A DNA stretch of 64,000 nucleotides from Leptodontidium sp. MPI-SDFR-AT-0119 (GCA_020726505.1 JAHLEZ010000003.1:2046001-2110000), one strand, 5' to 3'. Numbered from the stretch's first letter, positions 44,751 through 57,133 are shown. Notes: a model not told the origin generated them from the letters alone. Numbers and translations are program-made.

Positions 44751-47512
44751 ATGGCACCTACTTTCTTCCCACGGTCTCCCAATTATACGGACGATGTTCC
44801 TCAGTGGGTGCCATCTGGCCCATCAAGCTATTGGCCAGGAACGACAGACATTACCGGTATGACCTTTCAGCAATCTAATGCGGCATGACGAAAGCAGCTC
44901 CTGACATTTGTTCTGAATGGCACAGATGATGGTCGAATCGATATCGACATTGACACGAACATCAGTAGGAAGCTTTCGCAATTGCTTTCCAGCCCACCAT
45001 ACGAATCAAACGCCGAACCTCCAGTCGACAGAGAAAGGACATGGAAAACCAAGCTCAACATTGTCATACAGGTCGTTGGAAGTAGAGGAGATGTTCAACC
45101 ATTCATCGCTCTCGGCAATGAATTACAGAAGTACGGCCATCGGGTACGATTGGCGACGCACATGGTATTCGAGGACTTTGTCAGAAAGTCGAGCCTCGAA
45201 TTCCATCCTATCGGTGGCGATCCAGCGGAATTGATGGCGTATATGGTGAAGAACCCAGGCCTGATTCCTAAGATGAGTAGTTTACAGGCCGGGGACATTC
45301 CCAAGAAGAGGGCAATGATCAAGGAGATTCTGGAAGGCTGTTGGAACTCTTGCATTCAACCTGATATCAACTCCGGAGCTCCATTTGTAGCGGATGCCAT
45401 TATCGCCAACCCTCCTAGCTTCGGTCATCTTCATTGTGCTCAGGCATTAGGCATTCCGGTACATCTCATGTTCACCATGCCGTGGAGCAGCACAAAGGCT
45501 TTTCCGCATCCACTTGCCAACCTGAAGTACAAAGGTACAGACCCGAATCTTGCGAACTACTTGTCATACAACGTGGTGGAATTTTTGACGTGGCAAGGGT
45601 AAGCAGTCTTTGAACGAGTCTTGGTCACGCTCTAGGATACTAACTAGACTTAGAATTGGAGATCTGGTCAACAAATGGAGACGAGAGACTTTGGAACTAG
45701 AACCAGTACCCGCGGCAGAGGGACCATATTTGGCAAAGACCCTCAAGATTCCTTTCACATATTGCTGGTCGCCAGCTCTCGTTCCAAAACCTGCAGACTG
45801 GCATTCCCATATTGGTATGGTTGATATCTCGGCAGGAAAAGTCGCAAGGGCTAACAACTCTAGACGTCTGTGGGTTCTTCTTCCGTGACCCGCCTGAGTA
45901 CAACCCGCCTGATGATCTGAGAGAATTTCTCGATCAAAGTCCACCCCCCATATACATCGGCTTTGGCAGTATAGTGATTGACAACCCGGAGAATATGACT
46001 GCAATCATCATATCAGCTATCAAAAGCACTGGAGTGCGAGCAATCATCTCCCGAGGTTGGAGCAAATTAGACGGAGAAAAACTACCCAACGTCTTGTATT
46101 TAGGAGATTGTCCGCATGAGTGGCTCTTCCAGCATGTAGCTGCTGTCATTCACCATGGAGGCGCAGGTACGACAGCATGTGGTTTGTTGAACGGCAAGCC
46201 AACAACAATTGTTCCTTTCTTTGGGGAGTATGAACTGCCTCTCGCGTTCCTCAACCCGAGCGCTGATGAATTTATAGTCAACCTTTCTGGGGAAATATGG
46301 TAGCTGCTGCCGGAGCTGGCCCAAAACCGATCCCACATGGCTCGCTGCAATCTCGAAACCTCGCGGAGGCTATTTTGTTCTGCCTTACTCCCGAAGCATC
46401 GATCGCTGCCCAGAGAATCGCCGAGAAAATGAAGACAGAAGATGGAGTGAAAGCTGCTGTCAAGTCCTTCCACGCGAATCTTCCTCGTGAAGCCATGCAA
46501 TGCGATTTCCTTCCAAATGAAGCCGCTGCGTGGAGTTACAAACAAGGGAAGAAAAATACTCAGATGTCCAAGCTAGCAGCAGCGACCATCATGAAGCAAT
46601 CTGCACGACTGGATCGGAAAGCATTGAAACTGTAGGCAGCACCTCATAAACTTCCATCCCGCAGCAAGCTAAAATTCACTCTTTAGGCACCAAACTAAAA
46701 TAATTTCAATCGAGAATGAGCGCTGGGAGCCAGTTACTGCTGTGTCGTCTGCATCAGTGGCGGCTGTCACCGATATGGCGGGCGCAGCAGCGGGTATTTT
46801 CCGCGAGCCATACAAAGAATATCAGCGTGGCCATGTAGAAAGTGATGTTGGTGATTCTCTCGCTGCACACAGGGATAAATCCAAGATGACCCCAAGCACG
46901 AGCACAACTGTCCGTAATCTCGATACTGGAGAGATACTCGATTTGCTGAATTTACCAGCAAACACCACCGTTATCTGTAAGAAAAAACCTCACCTTGCTA
47001 GTTCTATGGCTGCTGCATCTATCAACAGTCTTGGCAAGGTGGTGGTCAGGTATTCCAAAGGCGTGCTTGTGGATATCCCTCTCGCAGCAACTGAAGGGAT
47101 GCGTGCTGTTCCACGACTGTACGGCGAGGAGGTCAAAGAACATGCGCCTATCACAGACTGGAAGAGCGGCTCATCGGTTGCTGGTAAGATGTTTGTTGGA
47201 GGGATGTATGAAGGATTCACCGATATCTTTGTTCAAACGTACAAAGGGAAAGAAGCTGAAGGTGCAATTGGCGTTGCCAAGGGCTTGAGCAAGGGACTAC
47301 TCAGCGTGACAATGAAGACAGGAGCTGCGACGGTCGGCTTGGTAGCTTATCCAAGCCAGGGTATCTATAGAAGCATCAGGACAGCTGTGAAGAGCAAAGC
47401 ACGAAAGATGATCGAAGAAGCTAAGCTTCGTGAAGGACAATGGATGCTGGAGAATGGAAGGGGAAATGATTGTCCCTATGTCGTAGCTGATTTTGAGAAC
47501 ACGAGTACTTAA
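44751..47512 (+). CDS. UDP-glycosyltransferase (sterol glucosyltransferase-like, GT1) with long C-terminal extension
   Basis: 827 residues from six exons: 44751-44856, 44926-45598, 45654-45814, 45864-46227, 46278-46631 and 46687-47512; every phase fits. The true ATG is 44751. The N-terminal Rossmann domain opens KLNIVIQVVGSRGDVQPFIA, typical of Atg26-type sterol 3-beta-glucosyltransferases. The C-terminal domain has PIYIGFGSIV, then DCPHEWLFQHVAAVIHHGG, AGTTACGLLNGKPTTIVPFF and, across a splice, GDQPFWGNMVAAAGAGPKPI, the UDP-sugar site. About 275 further residues, from the last exon, are unlike the catalytic core (KMFVGGMYEGFTDIFVQTYK). No PH/GRAM domain as in Atg26 is seen. Probable acceptors are sterols, lipids or small phenolics. 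Confidence 0.92.
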
Positions 47513-47908
47513 TTCAGGTTGCCCTTGAAGGTATCTTGCGAAACTTCAGAACTTCTGGCACAGTCAAGACCGTGGCTGCCACAAGTCGAGGACACAACAA
47601 AGGCAAGTATGACCTACTGCCGCCAAGATTTCGCTTAACAGATAAGGTTTGTTTACGTCCGTCGAAATCAATCGAACAAAGAGTGAGTTATTGCGCCACG
47701 TCATTCGACTCACATCTTCACGTTACGAGTATTGAATACTTGTAGCATTGCCTTATCATTCAATCCTTCCGCAACTTTGCTGCCTAGCCGCGTTCTTAGC
47801 GTGGTCCAGAGTGTACTCCAGTTGTTCAACCTACGAAGACTGAAACGAAAAGGGCACCACCAACCAACCAACTACGTTTCTCCACACCAACACTATCGAC
47901 GCGCAAAA
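47513..47908. promoter_or_regulatory. Promoter region of the 2EXR gene
   Basis: 396 bp between the glycosyltransferase stop and the 2EXR ATG. No gene is supported. Confidence 0.45.
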
Positions 47909-49016
47909 ATGGGATCCAATGTATCGCATGTCCTTGGTTCATCCCGCACCCCGGCTGCTGCACGCGCTGATGTACCTCCCGACGAACCAGACAACAGACC
48001 TCTTGCACAGCCTGCACCTCTTGCTAGGCGTGATGAGATTCTTCCGCTTCGACCACTCCAAAGACATGCGCCACTACCTCCACCTCTTAAGAAGTTCATA
48101 GTCTTCCTTAAACTACCAGCTGAGTAAGTTTTGACCCTCCTCCCATATGCCTTAGACCTTCTGAGCACCAGGAACTCTTCTGTGATCCTCCCGCAATTAG
48201 TCCATATCGCAAAGAATCTGCTGACAAATATCCAGGCTCCGGTTAATGGTATGGGAACTTGTCCTCCCCGGGGAGCGCGTTGTACGGATCCAAGAGTTCA
48301 CGGAATGCAGCCGCCATCATAAACCGTCCGCATCATGCCGCTGCATCGGCTCCAAGGCACGAGTACCAACGCTGCTACACGTCTGTCGAGAGACTCGCCT
48401 TCTCGCGCTCAAGTCCTACACCATCGCATTCAAGAACAGACTCCTCAAACCTACGTACTTCAATCCGAAGGTGGATATCCTACTCTTCGCAAGCGTCGAC
48501 GACTTCTTCAAATTCGCGTGTCCAGTCGCCTTCTACCACATTCTCAAAATCGCATCCCTAAACTATTTCGGCCCTTACCATGTTACCGATACTCATGGCT
48601 TCCCCGGAACTCCTCCCCGACGCTACACCGACGATGAAAAGATCGAGGATAAGCTGAGATACTTGGCAATCGGCCGAAGCAATCCACTACCATGCCACCA
48701 GGTCACTGGAAAGACACCATGGGAGGAATTTATCGACCGGGAGTTAATTAACCTACTTGGGGAATTCGGTAATCTGGATACGTTGTTTGTTGAAGGGATT
48801 TATTTTGAGGATCTTGGCTTGCACCCCGCACCACCGCCATCCGCTGGCCTCATCGTGGAGAAACATCTCAAGAGGAGATGGAATTTGTCTAAGGACGCAT
48901 TAAGAGACTTTCCAGAACTTGTGGCTGTTGGAGCGACGAAGATGAAGCAGATGCGGTTCCGGGCGCGCGAATCTCGCCTTCACTCTTGGGCAAGACTTGC
49001 AGAGCTCCTGCTATGA
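47909..49016 (+). CDS. 2EXR-domain protein
   Basis: 331 residues from exons 47909-48123 and 48236-49016; the 112-bp intron splits the domain, giving KLPAELRLMVWELVLPGE. The N-terminal 55 residues are Pro/Ala/Arg-rich. Then FIVFLKLPAELRLMVWELVL carries the E-x-R-type signature, and PTLLHVCRETRLLALKSYTI follows. FNPKVDILLFASVDDFF and LREF/LGEFGNLDTLFVEG lie near the end. 2EXR proteins are abundant in filamentous ascomycetes; their molecular role is not established. This is the only intact copy of three in the window. Confidence 0.88.
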
Positions 49017-50912
49017 CTCAGCATGGGGAACGATCTGCAGGCAGGTATTTTATGGGGTAAATTTGGGCAATTGGTTTATGGGTGCTGAATTCAGAAAGGG
49101 AGACGCATAGAGTTGTTTGTTCTGGGGGATGTTATTTTGCCGGCAACTCTCCAGAGCAACATTACTACTAGCTTAGGTTGGTGTAGAAATACAAGAGTAT
49201 TTCCTAGAGAACATGTGAGCAGGGTATCATAATCTGTGAGCTCTGAGACTCATGTTATTGAGTACAATAACTTATCATTATTTGATATTCGTAGCTACGA
49301 TGGGTTTTTCCAACACCAGATTGGTACGGATTGCGAGCGAGCGCTCGAACTTCTCCCCGTCATGAGGCCGGATTCGCATAGATGAAGAAGACTCCCTTTC
49401 TAATTCTATCACGCGATACAAACTCTGGTCTCTGTCTTTTCATTGCCTCTCAAGCTACACTTCTCAAAAGCTGTCCTTTTTTGTTATTCGCTGTAAGTTT
49501 CTCCATTCTTTTTGCCATTTCTTATTGATGGATGGCGATTAGCCTGCGTTTACTTTGGGATTTGTCTTTGGAGAGATACCTACGGGTTACGATATTTGCT
49601 TTAATTCATGGCATTGCACTATGTAGCCCGAGTCTGACTAGATTTTCACTTGTTTAATGCACATGACTAACAATTTTATTTTCACGTTACCATGCTGGTA
49701 CCGTTTCCTCAACTTCTGGAAACTGAGAACGAACATTTGAGCTGAATTGAAGCTCTTCGTTCAAACTCTTTTTGGAAACACTGTCGATTCTAATTTTGCC
49801 ATCCCTCAAAATGGACCGTTGTTTTGCCTATATTGCCTTAAATCAAAAGCTTCATTAAGTCTGCTCTTAGGGCTAGATGACTGCAAGCTCCTGGTCGCAT
49901 TGGGACTGACTTCATGGCTGGGTGAAGATCCCGAGTTTGGCGAAGGACATGATGGCACACGTTCACATTCCACCTCTGTTCCCAAGTTTGATTCACATGT
50001 AAGAATATCCAGGATTGATTCTTTAATAAGAATCAAACTTCAATTTTGCCGGTCTCCGGGTTCAGTTAGTATCGTCAAGTGCATTGGTGGTGGGCTCCTA
50101 GACAATTCATAGTCATGCCATTGATCCCGGACCCACGACCAACAAGTCTTCCCGAATTCATGCTCCATTTTTTGAGTAGCAGCAGCGGAAAATTAGAACA
50201 GCCTTCCATGCTGTCTATGAGAAAAATAATGTTGACAACAATCAATATCAGGACCTTGTTCGGATCAGCCTTAAAAATGGGTGAATTAAGCGAGCCTTGC
50301 TATTGACTTGCCAATCTTTACTGCAGGCGTCAATCTGACCATCATCTGCAGCTAATATCGAGCCAGAATATTCCTTCCGTCGAATTTCTATCCTTTCCAC
50401 CATCAAAATCTCAATAACCTGATCATCGCGCGCTGGGCTCCAGCTTCCTCAACGACCGTGCAGTACTTGAGGCAGCGAACGGTAAGTCATTCCACTGAAG
50501 TAGAGAACAGTCAGTATTGCAGACGAAATATGTGCATTATTTCTTGAGATTTGATTTCGAAGCTGATATTTTCGAAGCAACAGAAACTACGAAACAATCT
50601 CCAGAAGGGCCTCGTCTGTGGCTGTGGCGTGATTATAACGCCGCTTTGTACCCAAAGGTTGACCTATCCATAACTTCATAAGGTTCTGGATTCTTATCGA
50701 TTCGTAAGTCCACCTTTGACATTTTCTTCTTTTCTTACCCTACAAAAGATGTATGGTTATTTCAGGATAGCTCTTTGACCCGAGGATTCTTGTATGTTAC
50801 ATCGCCGGCCGAAGGCTAAAGGGTTATCCTCCTGTATGAACCAGAAGCTGACAATATCAATTTTAGAACCCAGCTTGCACCGCAATCTGGAATTGCTGCA
50901 AGCGCTTTAGTC
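49017..50912. other. Gene-poor region
   Basis: 1.9 kb between two 2EXR loci. Short open frames (for example 49747-50112) carry no recognisable feature. Nothing else is supported. Confidence 0.45.
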
Positions 50913-51598
50913 ATGACATTCACTACAATGACAAGAACTCCAATTTCGCCAATAAATACTGGACTGCCCAGCTTTACCTCGTTCAAGAAACTCCCCTTGG
51001 AGCTTCGTCTCATGGTCTGGGGTTTTGCTCTGCCTGGACCAAGGGTCGTCCACCTCAAGCTAGCTGCAAACAAAGTTCTGGCTTTGCTATTGCTTCCGAG
51101 ATTGCTGCATCCAGGATCAAGGCTGTTACCACGATCCCAGGAGTCCTCCATGCCGTTCATGAATCTCGAGAGGCCGCTCTGAAGTACTACAGCGTCGCCT
51201 TTGAAGACCATCCAAAAGTCCAAACGATGTTTTCAATTTCGACCACGATTATCTTCACATCAGCCTCCAGCTTCTGGGATCTCTGTTCGGTGGCCCCGAC
51301 ATGAGCAAGGTTAGAGATGGGACTTTGAGGAAGATCCGCAAGTTGATGATTGACCAGACTTGCCAGCTCTCTCCTCTGAGTCTAGACACTCAGTTGATGG
51401 GTTTCTTCAAGTCTCTCAACCATATCATTATTCCCTACAAATACCCAGAGGGGGATTTCAGACGAGCCAGACATGAGACCGCGGGAATACATCATTTCAA
51501 ACATGTTCGTCGTAGCGAGGGTAAGGCTCTACCGGAAATCGATGTTGAATACAAGACCGCAAAGGAGATCATGGATATGTCACGGGCTATGTTGTAGG
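50913..51598 (+). pseudogene. 2EXR-domain gene with two frameshifts
   Basis: It starts MTFTTMTRTPISPINTGLPS and reads FTSFKKLPLELRLMVWGFAL into HLKLAANK, after which the frame changes near 51075. The second frame reads SGFAIASEIAASRIKA and HAVHESREAALKYYSVAFED until about 51225. There the frame changes again to FNFDHDYLHISLQLLGSLFG and runs to the stop at 51596-51598. Placed end to end, the three parts follow a normal 2EXR protein with little missing, so two single-base changes explain the breaks. No plausible intron is available at either place. It could be a recent pseudogene or sequence error. Confidence 0.75.
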
Positions 51599-52711
51599 TC
51601 TCCAAATTCTGCAGCAGCGACTTCGGGCGTTAATTATGCAGGAGGGATTGATTGTCCAAAGCTCAGAGTGTGGGAAAGCCTGGTGGCTAATGATCGGTAG
51701 AGAGTAGTATTGTGTCTTGGGACTATGCGGCGTTTGGAGTTTTGTAATTGCAGCTGGTTGTAAGAGCTTGAGGCATTACTCGGCGTACACCTGACCAAAC
51801 TTCAAATTTTCTCCACTGTTACCACTATTTTGATTGACTTATAATTTCGTGGTAGTATGCGAAAACCTTACAAATAACCTTAATAGGTTATAAAGGAATA
51901 GTAATACTATTTTTAACGTTATTTTATAATTGTTTAGAGCTTGTTGGTGTAATACGAAAGATTTGGTATTCGGTTAGCTGTACGCCGAGTAATGCCGCAA
52001 GCTCTTACATAGATTGGTGTGGTAAGCATATCTTCGCTTACTTTACTTGAGATTACTGACAAGCATTTGTGCTTTTCGAGCTTGAGTTAGTGTCAAATTT
52101 CACTGTATTGACACCGAGCTGTCATCCCACTCCATCAAAGATCTCTATCAGTGTTACAAATTGCAAGACATGAAGATCTGACCTGAGATGGGCAGCCCTG
52201 TCTGTCCCTCAGCTCATGTCAGTCATGGAGTGATTGAATGCAACCAATTGACAGCAATTATAGTGACAACGGAGGCAACACCCTCGATTTTAGTATCCAG
52301 AAAAACTGTACATCCAATAGACCTCCATCAATGTCCTCAAGTGTAATGCACGAAGTTCCAAAAATGACAAGTCCGCGTAAAACCTTGGCATTTGCATTTA
52401 GCCGGGCCAGCCACAACAACCCGAGAGGTTGGATCTCGGGCTAAAGATAAGTCGAGTGGCTGTCCAACAGCAAAGATAATCATCGCTCAAAAGTATTTTA
52501 ATATGATTGGTACAGACAATTTCGTAAACGTGCTTGTAAGCAAGCCCCCAATCTCCGCACTTGGCAACTGCATTTAACCGAGTCGGAAGAGGGGTTGGGC
52601 TGACAACAACCAAATAGAGACAATTGTTGAATCTGCAGCTGCGGTAGATCCGACTATATAGAATCAAGATCGTATAATTTAACACTTGGCAGCTCTCAAT
52701 ACTCAAAAGAA
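51599..52711. other. Intergenic region with MITE
   Basis: 1.1 kb between the broken 2EXR gene and GH43. It holds the MITE at 51763-52005 and the GH43 promoter. No gene is supported. Confidence 0.5.
51763..52005. mobile_element. MITE with TA target duplication
   Basis: A 243-bp AT-rich element. Both ends begin AGAGCTTG(A/C)GGCATTACTC and stay inverted-repeat over about 26 bp (through CGGCGTAC), with weaker similarity beyond. TA flanks it at 51761-51762 and 52006-52007. No coding capacity. The TA flank suggests mobilisation by a Tc1/mariner-type transposase. The ends do not match the Fot1/pogo element in this window. Confidence 0.8.
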
Positions 52712-54337
52712 ATGCCTTCAACTGACATCAACCCGATCATCCCTGGGTTTGCCCCAGATCCGTCAATCGTCTTAATTGATGGCACGTTCTTTCTCGTCAA
52801 TTCCACGTTCCACCTCTTTCCGGGCCTCCCAATTTATGCTTCAAAAGATCTCCTCTCATGGAAACATATCGGTAAGCAATCCCTTCCGGAATTCGAATTT
52901 CTACTCACCAATGTTGTAGGAAACGCGATCAACAGACAAGAGCAATTGAGTCTCGCCAAATCAGGGACCACAATATGGCCTCGAGATGACTCTCCAGGCG
53001 GTACTGGCGACTGTATGCTAGCCACCGGAGGACTCTACGCCCCCACCATTCGCCACAGAGATGGCATCACCTATGTAGTCTGTACGAATATCCTGCAGCC
53101 ACTTTTCGATGTCAAAGAGAATTTCATCGTGTCAACAACAGACATCTGGTCCAATAGCTGGAGTGATCCAGTTTACTTCGACTTCGATGGCATTGACCCC
53201 AGCATTTTCTTCGATGACGATGGCCGTGTCTACATGAAAGGATCTGCAGCTCCTGGTCCAATGACGAAGATCAACATGTTTGAGATAGATCTGAAGACTG
53301 GAAAGAAACTCACTGATGAGAAGACGATTTGGGAAGGTACAGGAGGAATTTATCCCGAAGGCCCTCATTTGTACAAGAAGGATGGCTGGTATTATGTGAT
53401 GATCTCTGAGGGAGGCACTCATGAGAATCACATGATCACCGTCGCACGATCGAAGGATATCTGGGGTCCTTATGATGCGTTTGAGAAGAATCCCATCTTG
53501 ACAGCACGTGGAACTGATGAGTATATCCGGTACACTGGACATTGCGATATGTTCCAAGATCAGCAAGGAAACTGGTGGGGGGTTTGTCTTGCAGTCAGGA
53601 AGGAGAAGGCGACAGGTAGTTACATCATGGGGAGGGAGACCTTTCTTACGACTGGGAAATGGGACGAAGGGGAGTGGCCAAGTCTGAACCAGGTCAGGTT
53701 GAATCCTATCCTCGACAACGGAACTCTACTTGTGCGTGCTGAAGGAAACGTACGTCTGACTTCCCAGCCGTCCGTCGACTACGTCTACATTCGTGACGCT
53801 ATTCTAGACCATCACAGATTTTCGGACGACGCGGAGACGATTACTCTCACTGCAAGCGAGGGCGATATATCACAGTGGCAAGAACCAGTAACATTTATTG
53901 GCAAACGCCAGCGTGAGCTTCAGGGCGGAGCCGGAGCGTCGATGGAAGTTATCTCTACACCAGCCAGCTCCTATCTCAAAGCTGGATTGGCATATTACAA
54001 GGATGAGCACCGGTTTATCAAGTTTTTCTACGACTTCTCAGCATCCTCAATCGTCGTTGAGACTGTCAATAAGGCAAAGGAGATTTCGAAGACTTCCAAA
54101 GTGGACTTGCAGTTGAAGGAAGGAGACTTGATTAGTTTCCGCGTTGAGTACACGGAGACGAAGTATAATTTCTCGTACAGGGTTGGGACTGATGAGAAGG
54201 TAGCATGGATTTCTTTCACTTCGGTTGATGCTCTCGATATGACTGGGCCGGATTTCGTGGGTCCTGTCATTGGAATTTTCGCTACTTCTCGGGTACCAGA
54301 TGTGCAGGTGCAGTTCAAAAATTTGGCAGTAGAGTAG
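52712..54337 (+). CDS. GH43 glycoside hydrolase (beta-xylosidase / arabinofuranosidase), intracellular
   Basis: 541 residues, no intron. Five-bladed beta-propeller of GH43 with the three acidic residues in the right order: Asp16 in GFAPDPSI (base), Asp162 in GIDPSIFFDDDG (pKa modulator) and Glu216 in YPEGPHLY (acid). ATGGLYAPTIRHRDG and WWGVCLAVRKE are further family segments. Residues from about 340 form a concanavalin-like C-terminal domain (DYVYIRDAILDHHRFSDDA; SGKL-type beta strands), as in bacterial and fungal XynB-type enzymes. There is no signal peptide, so it should act in the cytosol on imported short xylo- or arabino-oligosaccharides. The sugar transporter next to it supports this. 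Confidence 0.95.
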   Translation: MPSTDINPIIPGFAPDPSIVLIDGTFFLVNSTFHLFPGLPIYASKDLLSWKHIGKQSLPEFEFLLTNVVGNAINRQEQLSLAKSGTTIWPRDDSPGGTGDCMLATGGLYAPTIRHRDGITYVVCTNILQPLFDVKENFIVSTTDIWSNSWSDPVYFDFDGIDPSIFFDDDGRVYMKGSAAPGPMTKINMFEIDLKTGKKLTDEKTIWEGTGGIYPEGPHLYKKDGWYYVMISEGGTHENHMITVARSKDIWGPYDAFEKNPILTARGTDEYIRYTGHCDMFQDQQGNWWGVCLAVRKEKATGSYIMGRETFLTTGKWDEGEWPSLNQVRLNPILDNGTLLVRAEGNVRLTSQPSVDYVYIRDAILDHHRFSDDAETITLTASEGDISQWQEPVTFIGKRQRELQGGAGASMEVISTPASSYLKAGLAYYKDEHRFIKFFYDFSASSIVVETVNKAKEISKTSKVDLQLKEGDLISFRVEYTETKYNFSYRVGTDEKVAWISFTSVDALDMTGPDFVGPVIGIFATSRVPDVQVQFKNLAVE

Positions 54338-55244
54338 ACAGTAGACTAGGCCATATGAGGTTCCATTTTTACAGAAACACAGTTTACTTCTCACAATAAT
54401 TCAGTGCATGGGCTACGGCTTGGAAATATCTAAAGCCTTCGCTTGATACGAAGTAGCTTCCACGTTGTGGAGTGTGTCATGGATGTTTGTTTCATTTGGT
54501 ATTGGCATAGATCCAGCGAGCTGCAATCCTCCAAGCCGGTTAATACAAAGAATTCGCATGCGTTTCACACTCGAAAAAAAGGAGATCGAAATATCGTGAA
54601 AACTGAGTTAACGTTCGCTTGCTATCTGCTGTCGCAGCCCCTTTCGATAACAGACATCAGGCTAAATTCAGGATAAAGAGAACCAACAAGCGCTCCTATC
54701 GATCAGATCTGCCTTCTGTGGCTGCCGAAGCGAGAATGGATCATAGCTTCCTTCACACTTGGCAGAACAACACAACCATCGATACACTCTCAGTATAGAA
54801 TTGTGTCTCCACTTTTGATATCTCAGCCAAGCCAAATAATCATATTACCCGGCTGTGTTTCTCTTTGCACCAATAGTTCTAAGCCGGATAATATGAGCAA
54901 GTTCCCAGAGTACGGCGAAGGGTAGATCTCCAGGAAGCGATTTGCATGCCTGCATGCGATGAGCGGGGTCCTGCTACCCCAGACCCCAGACCCCATTCCC
55001 CTCTTCTGCAAGATAAACGGAATGCACAATTTATCCGATAGTTGATTGGCATGTCGATACTAGACGCCAAGTATCTAGTATCAATACACGAGGCAGTTTC
55101 TCGCAACAGTAGGGTCATTTCTATAAAGTCCCTAGATTGACCCACAACAATTCCAAATGATATTTTCAAATAAATCACTATCCCCAAAGTAAAATATCGA
55201 TATCTGGCATCACAAGACTTCTTTGAAACAATTCTATCTTCACC
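54338..55244. promoter_or_regulatory. Region between GH43 and sugar transporter
   Basis: 907 bp between the GH43 stop and the transporter start, same strand. It should contain the transporter promoter. No gene is supported. Confidence 0.45.
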
Positions 55245-56951
55245 ATGGGATTACTTCCCAAACTCCCCCGGACTCACCAGAATGAAGCATTGAAACCAGT
55301 CAAGCCTCCCAAAGGCCACTTCTACTTCGCCGGGCGAACCTTCCCTCGAATCACCTGGTACAAGGATTCCAACCTTCGTAGACTCTACATGTACATCGTA
55401 GTACTCATTCTGACCAATACAGCGAACGGGTTCGATGGGTCCATGATGAACGGTCTCCAAGCCCTGAGCTACTGGCAAGAATACTTCCACCACCCCAAGG
55501 GCTCAACACTCGGGCTCTTCAACGCATCCATGAGTCTTGGTTCGCTTATCGGCTTGTTCTTCATCCCGTTTTTGGTGGATAGATTTGGTCGCAAATCGGG
55601 TGTTATTTTGGGATGTTGTATCATGTTGCTCGCTGTGGGGATTCAGACCGGTGCTCGCAATTTCGGCATGTTCGTTGCGGCGAGATTGATTCTTGGACTG
55701 GGTGACTCGATTGTTCTTGGCTCGGCGCCACTGCTGATTACTGAGATTGCGCATCCGCAAGATCGAGCTATTTTGGTTACGTTAAGTGGTGCTTCGTATC
55801 ATTCTGGAGCATTCATCGCTTCGTGGGTAACCTATGGTACCCTCCAGATCCAAGTAAGTCACACGACCAGTCTGTAACCTCAGCCGATTCGAATACTGTG
55901 CTAAAAATGATGCAGAGTGACTGGTCGTGGAGACTCCCGAGTCTTCTCCAATCCATCTGCTCGGTTATAATTCTCGGACTCATGTGGTGGATCCCTGAAA
56001 GCCCCAGATACCTAATCAGCAAAGACCAGCCCGAGAAAGCTCTCGACATCCTCGCCCACTACCACGCAAACGACAATAGAGACGACGAGTTCGTGCAGCT
56101 GGAGTTCACCGAAATCAGAACAGCCATCATACTGGACCGAGAAGCCGAGGCAAACTCCTGGCTAGATCTCGTACGGACCAAAGGCAACCGCAAGAGAATC
56201 GGTATCATTACCGCAATCGCCTTCTTCTCGCAGTGGTCGGGCAACGGGTTGATCTCCTACTATCTATCTTCCGTCATGAACAACATGGGGATTACGGATC
56301 CCAAGACGCAGCTGGGCATCAATGGCGGGTTGAAGTCTTGGGCGCTGATCGTGAATATCTTCATGTCTTTCCAGGTCGACAGGATAGGGAGAAGACCGAC
56401 GTATTTGATCTCGACTATTGGTACACTCTTTGCCTTCACCATCTGGACTATCATCTCGGCTCGTTATGCCATTTCGCCTGCGAACGGTCTCGGTGGTGCT
56501 TTCGTGTTCATGATTTTTGTCTACGGAACATTCTATGACTTCAAGTGAGTAATCTGTCCAATCTGTCAACCATATTGTACTCACAATCTTCTTCAGATCC
56601 GGTCTTCTGGCTTCCTACACCACAGAGATCCTGCCCTACGGCATCCGTGCCAAGGGCTTCACATGGCTCAACTTCTGCGTCTCGGCAGCACTCTTCTTCA
56701 ACCAGTATGTGAATGCAATTGCACTTGAAGCTCTCGCTTGGAAATACTACATCTTCTACTGCGTATTTCTCCTCTTTGAAGTCGGTATTATTTACTTCTT
56801 CATTGTGGAGACGAGATACACCCCGCTGGAAGAGATTGCCAAGTTCTTTGACGGAGACAGTGCTATCGATGTTGCGGAGATTGCGAACGCGGAGATGAAG
56901 GATTTGAAGGTTCATGATGGAACTACTGTGCAGGAGGTAGAACGGGCTTGA
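55245..56951 (+). CDS. MFS sugar transporter (lactose/oligosaccharide permease type)
   Basis: 530 residues from exons 55245-55853, 55916-56544 and 56597-56951; phases fit. The N-terminal tail is about 45 residues, followed by TM1 ending NTANGFDGSMMNGLQ, the GFDG.NG form common to LAC12 and cellodextrin-type permeases. DRFGRKSGVILGCCIMLLA has the DxxGRR loop, then PLLITEIAHPQDRA and WWIPESPRYLISK (PESPR). The second half has FFSQWSGNGLISYYLSSVM, where Q.SG.G is in TM7, QVDRIGRRPTYL, and YTTEILPYGIRAKGFTWLNF. The tail reads VETRYTPLEEIAKFFDG. It is a plasma-membrane sugar:proton symporter. It lies 907 bp after an intracellular GH43, consistent with di- or oligosaccharide import. Confidence 0.93.
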
Positions 56952-57133
56952 GTTAATACGCTCTGGTTGATGGACGGCTTGGGAGCTGGCGTAAGTGGGA
57001 GTCGGAAATTAAATGGGATCTGCCACTGCCATACACGCCCATCCGAGATATAATGTGAACACGAGAACTTCACACAGCTGTGTAGCCCAGTTCCATACTT
57101 CCATATTTGATAGTATAGTTAATGGAGCTTAAT

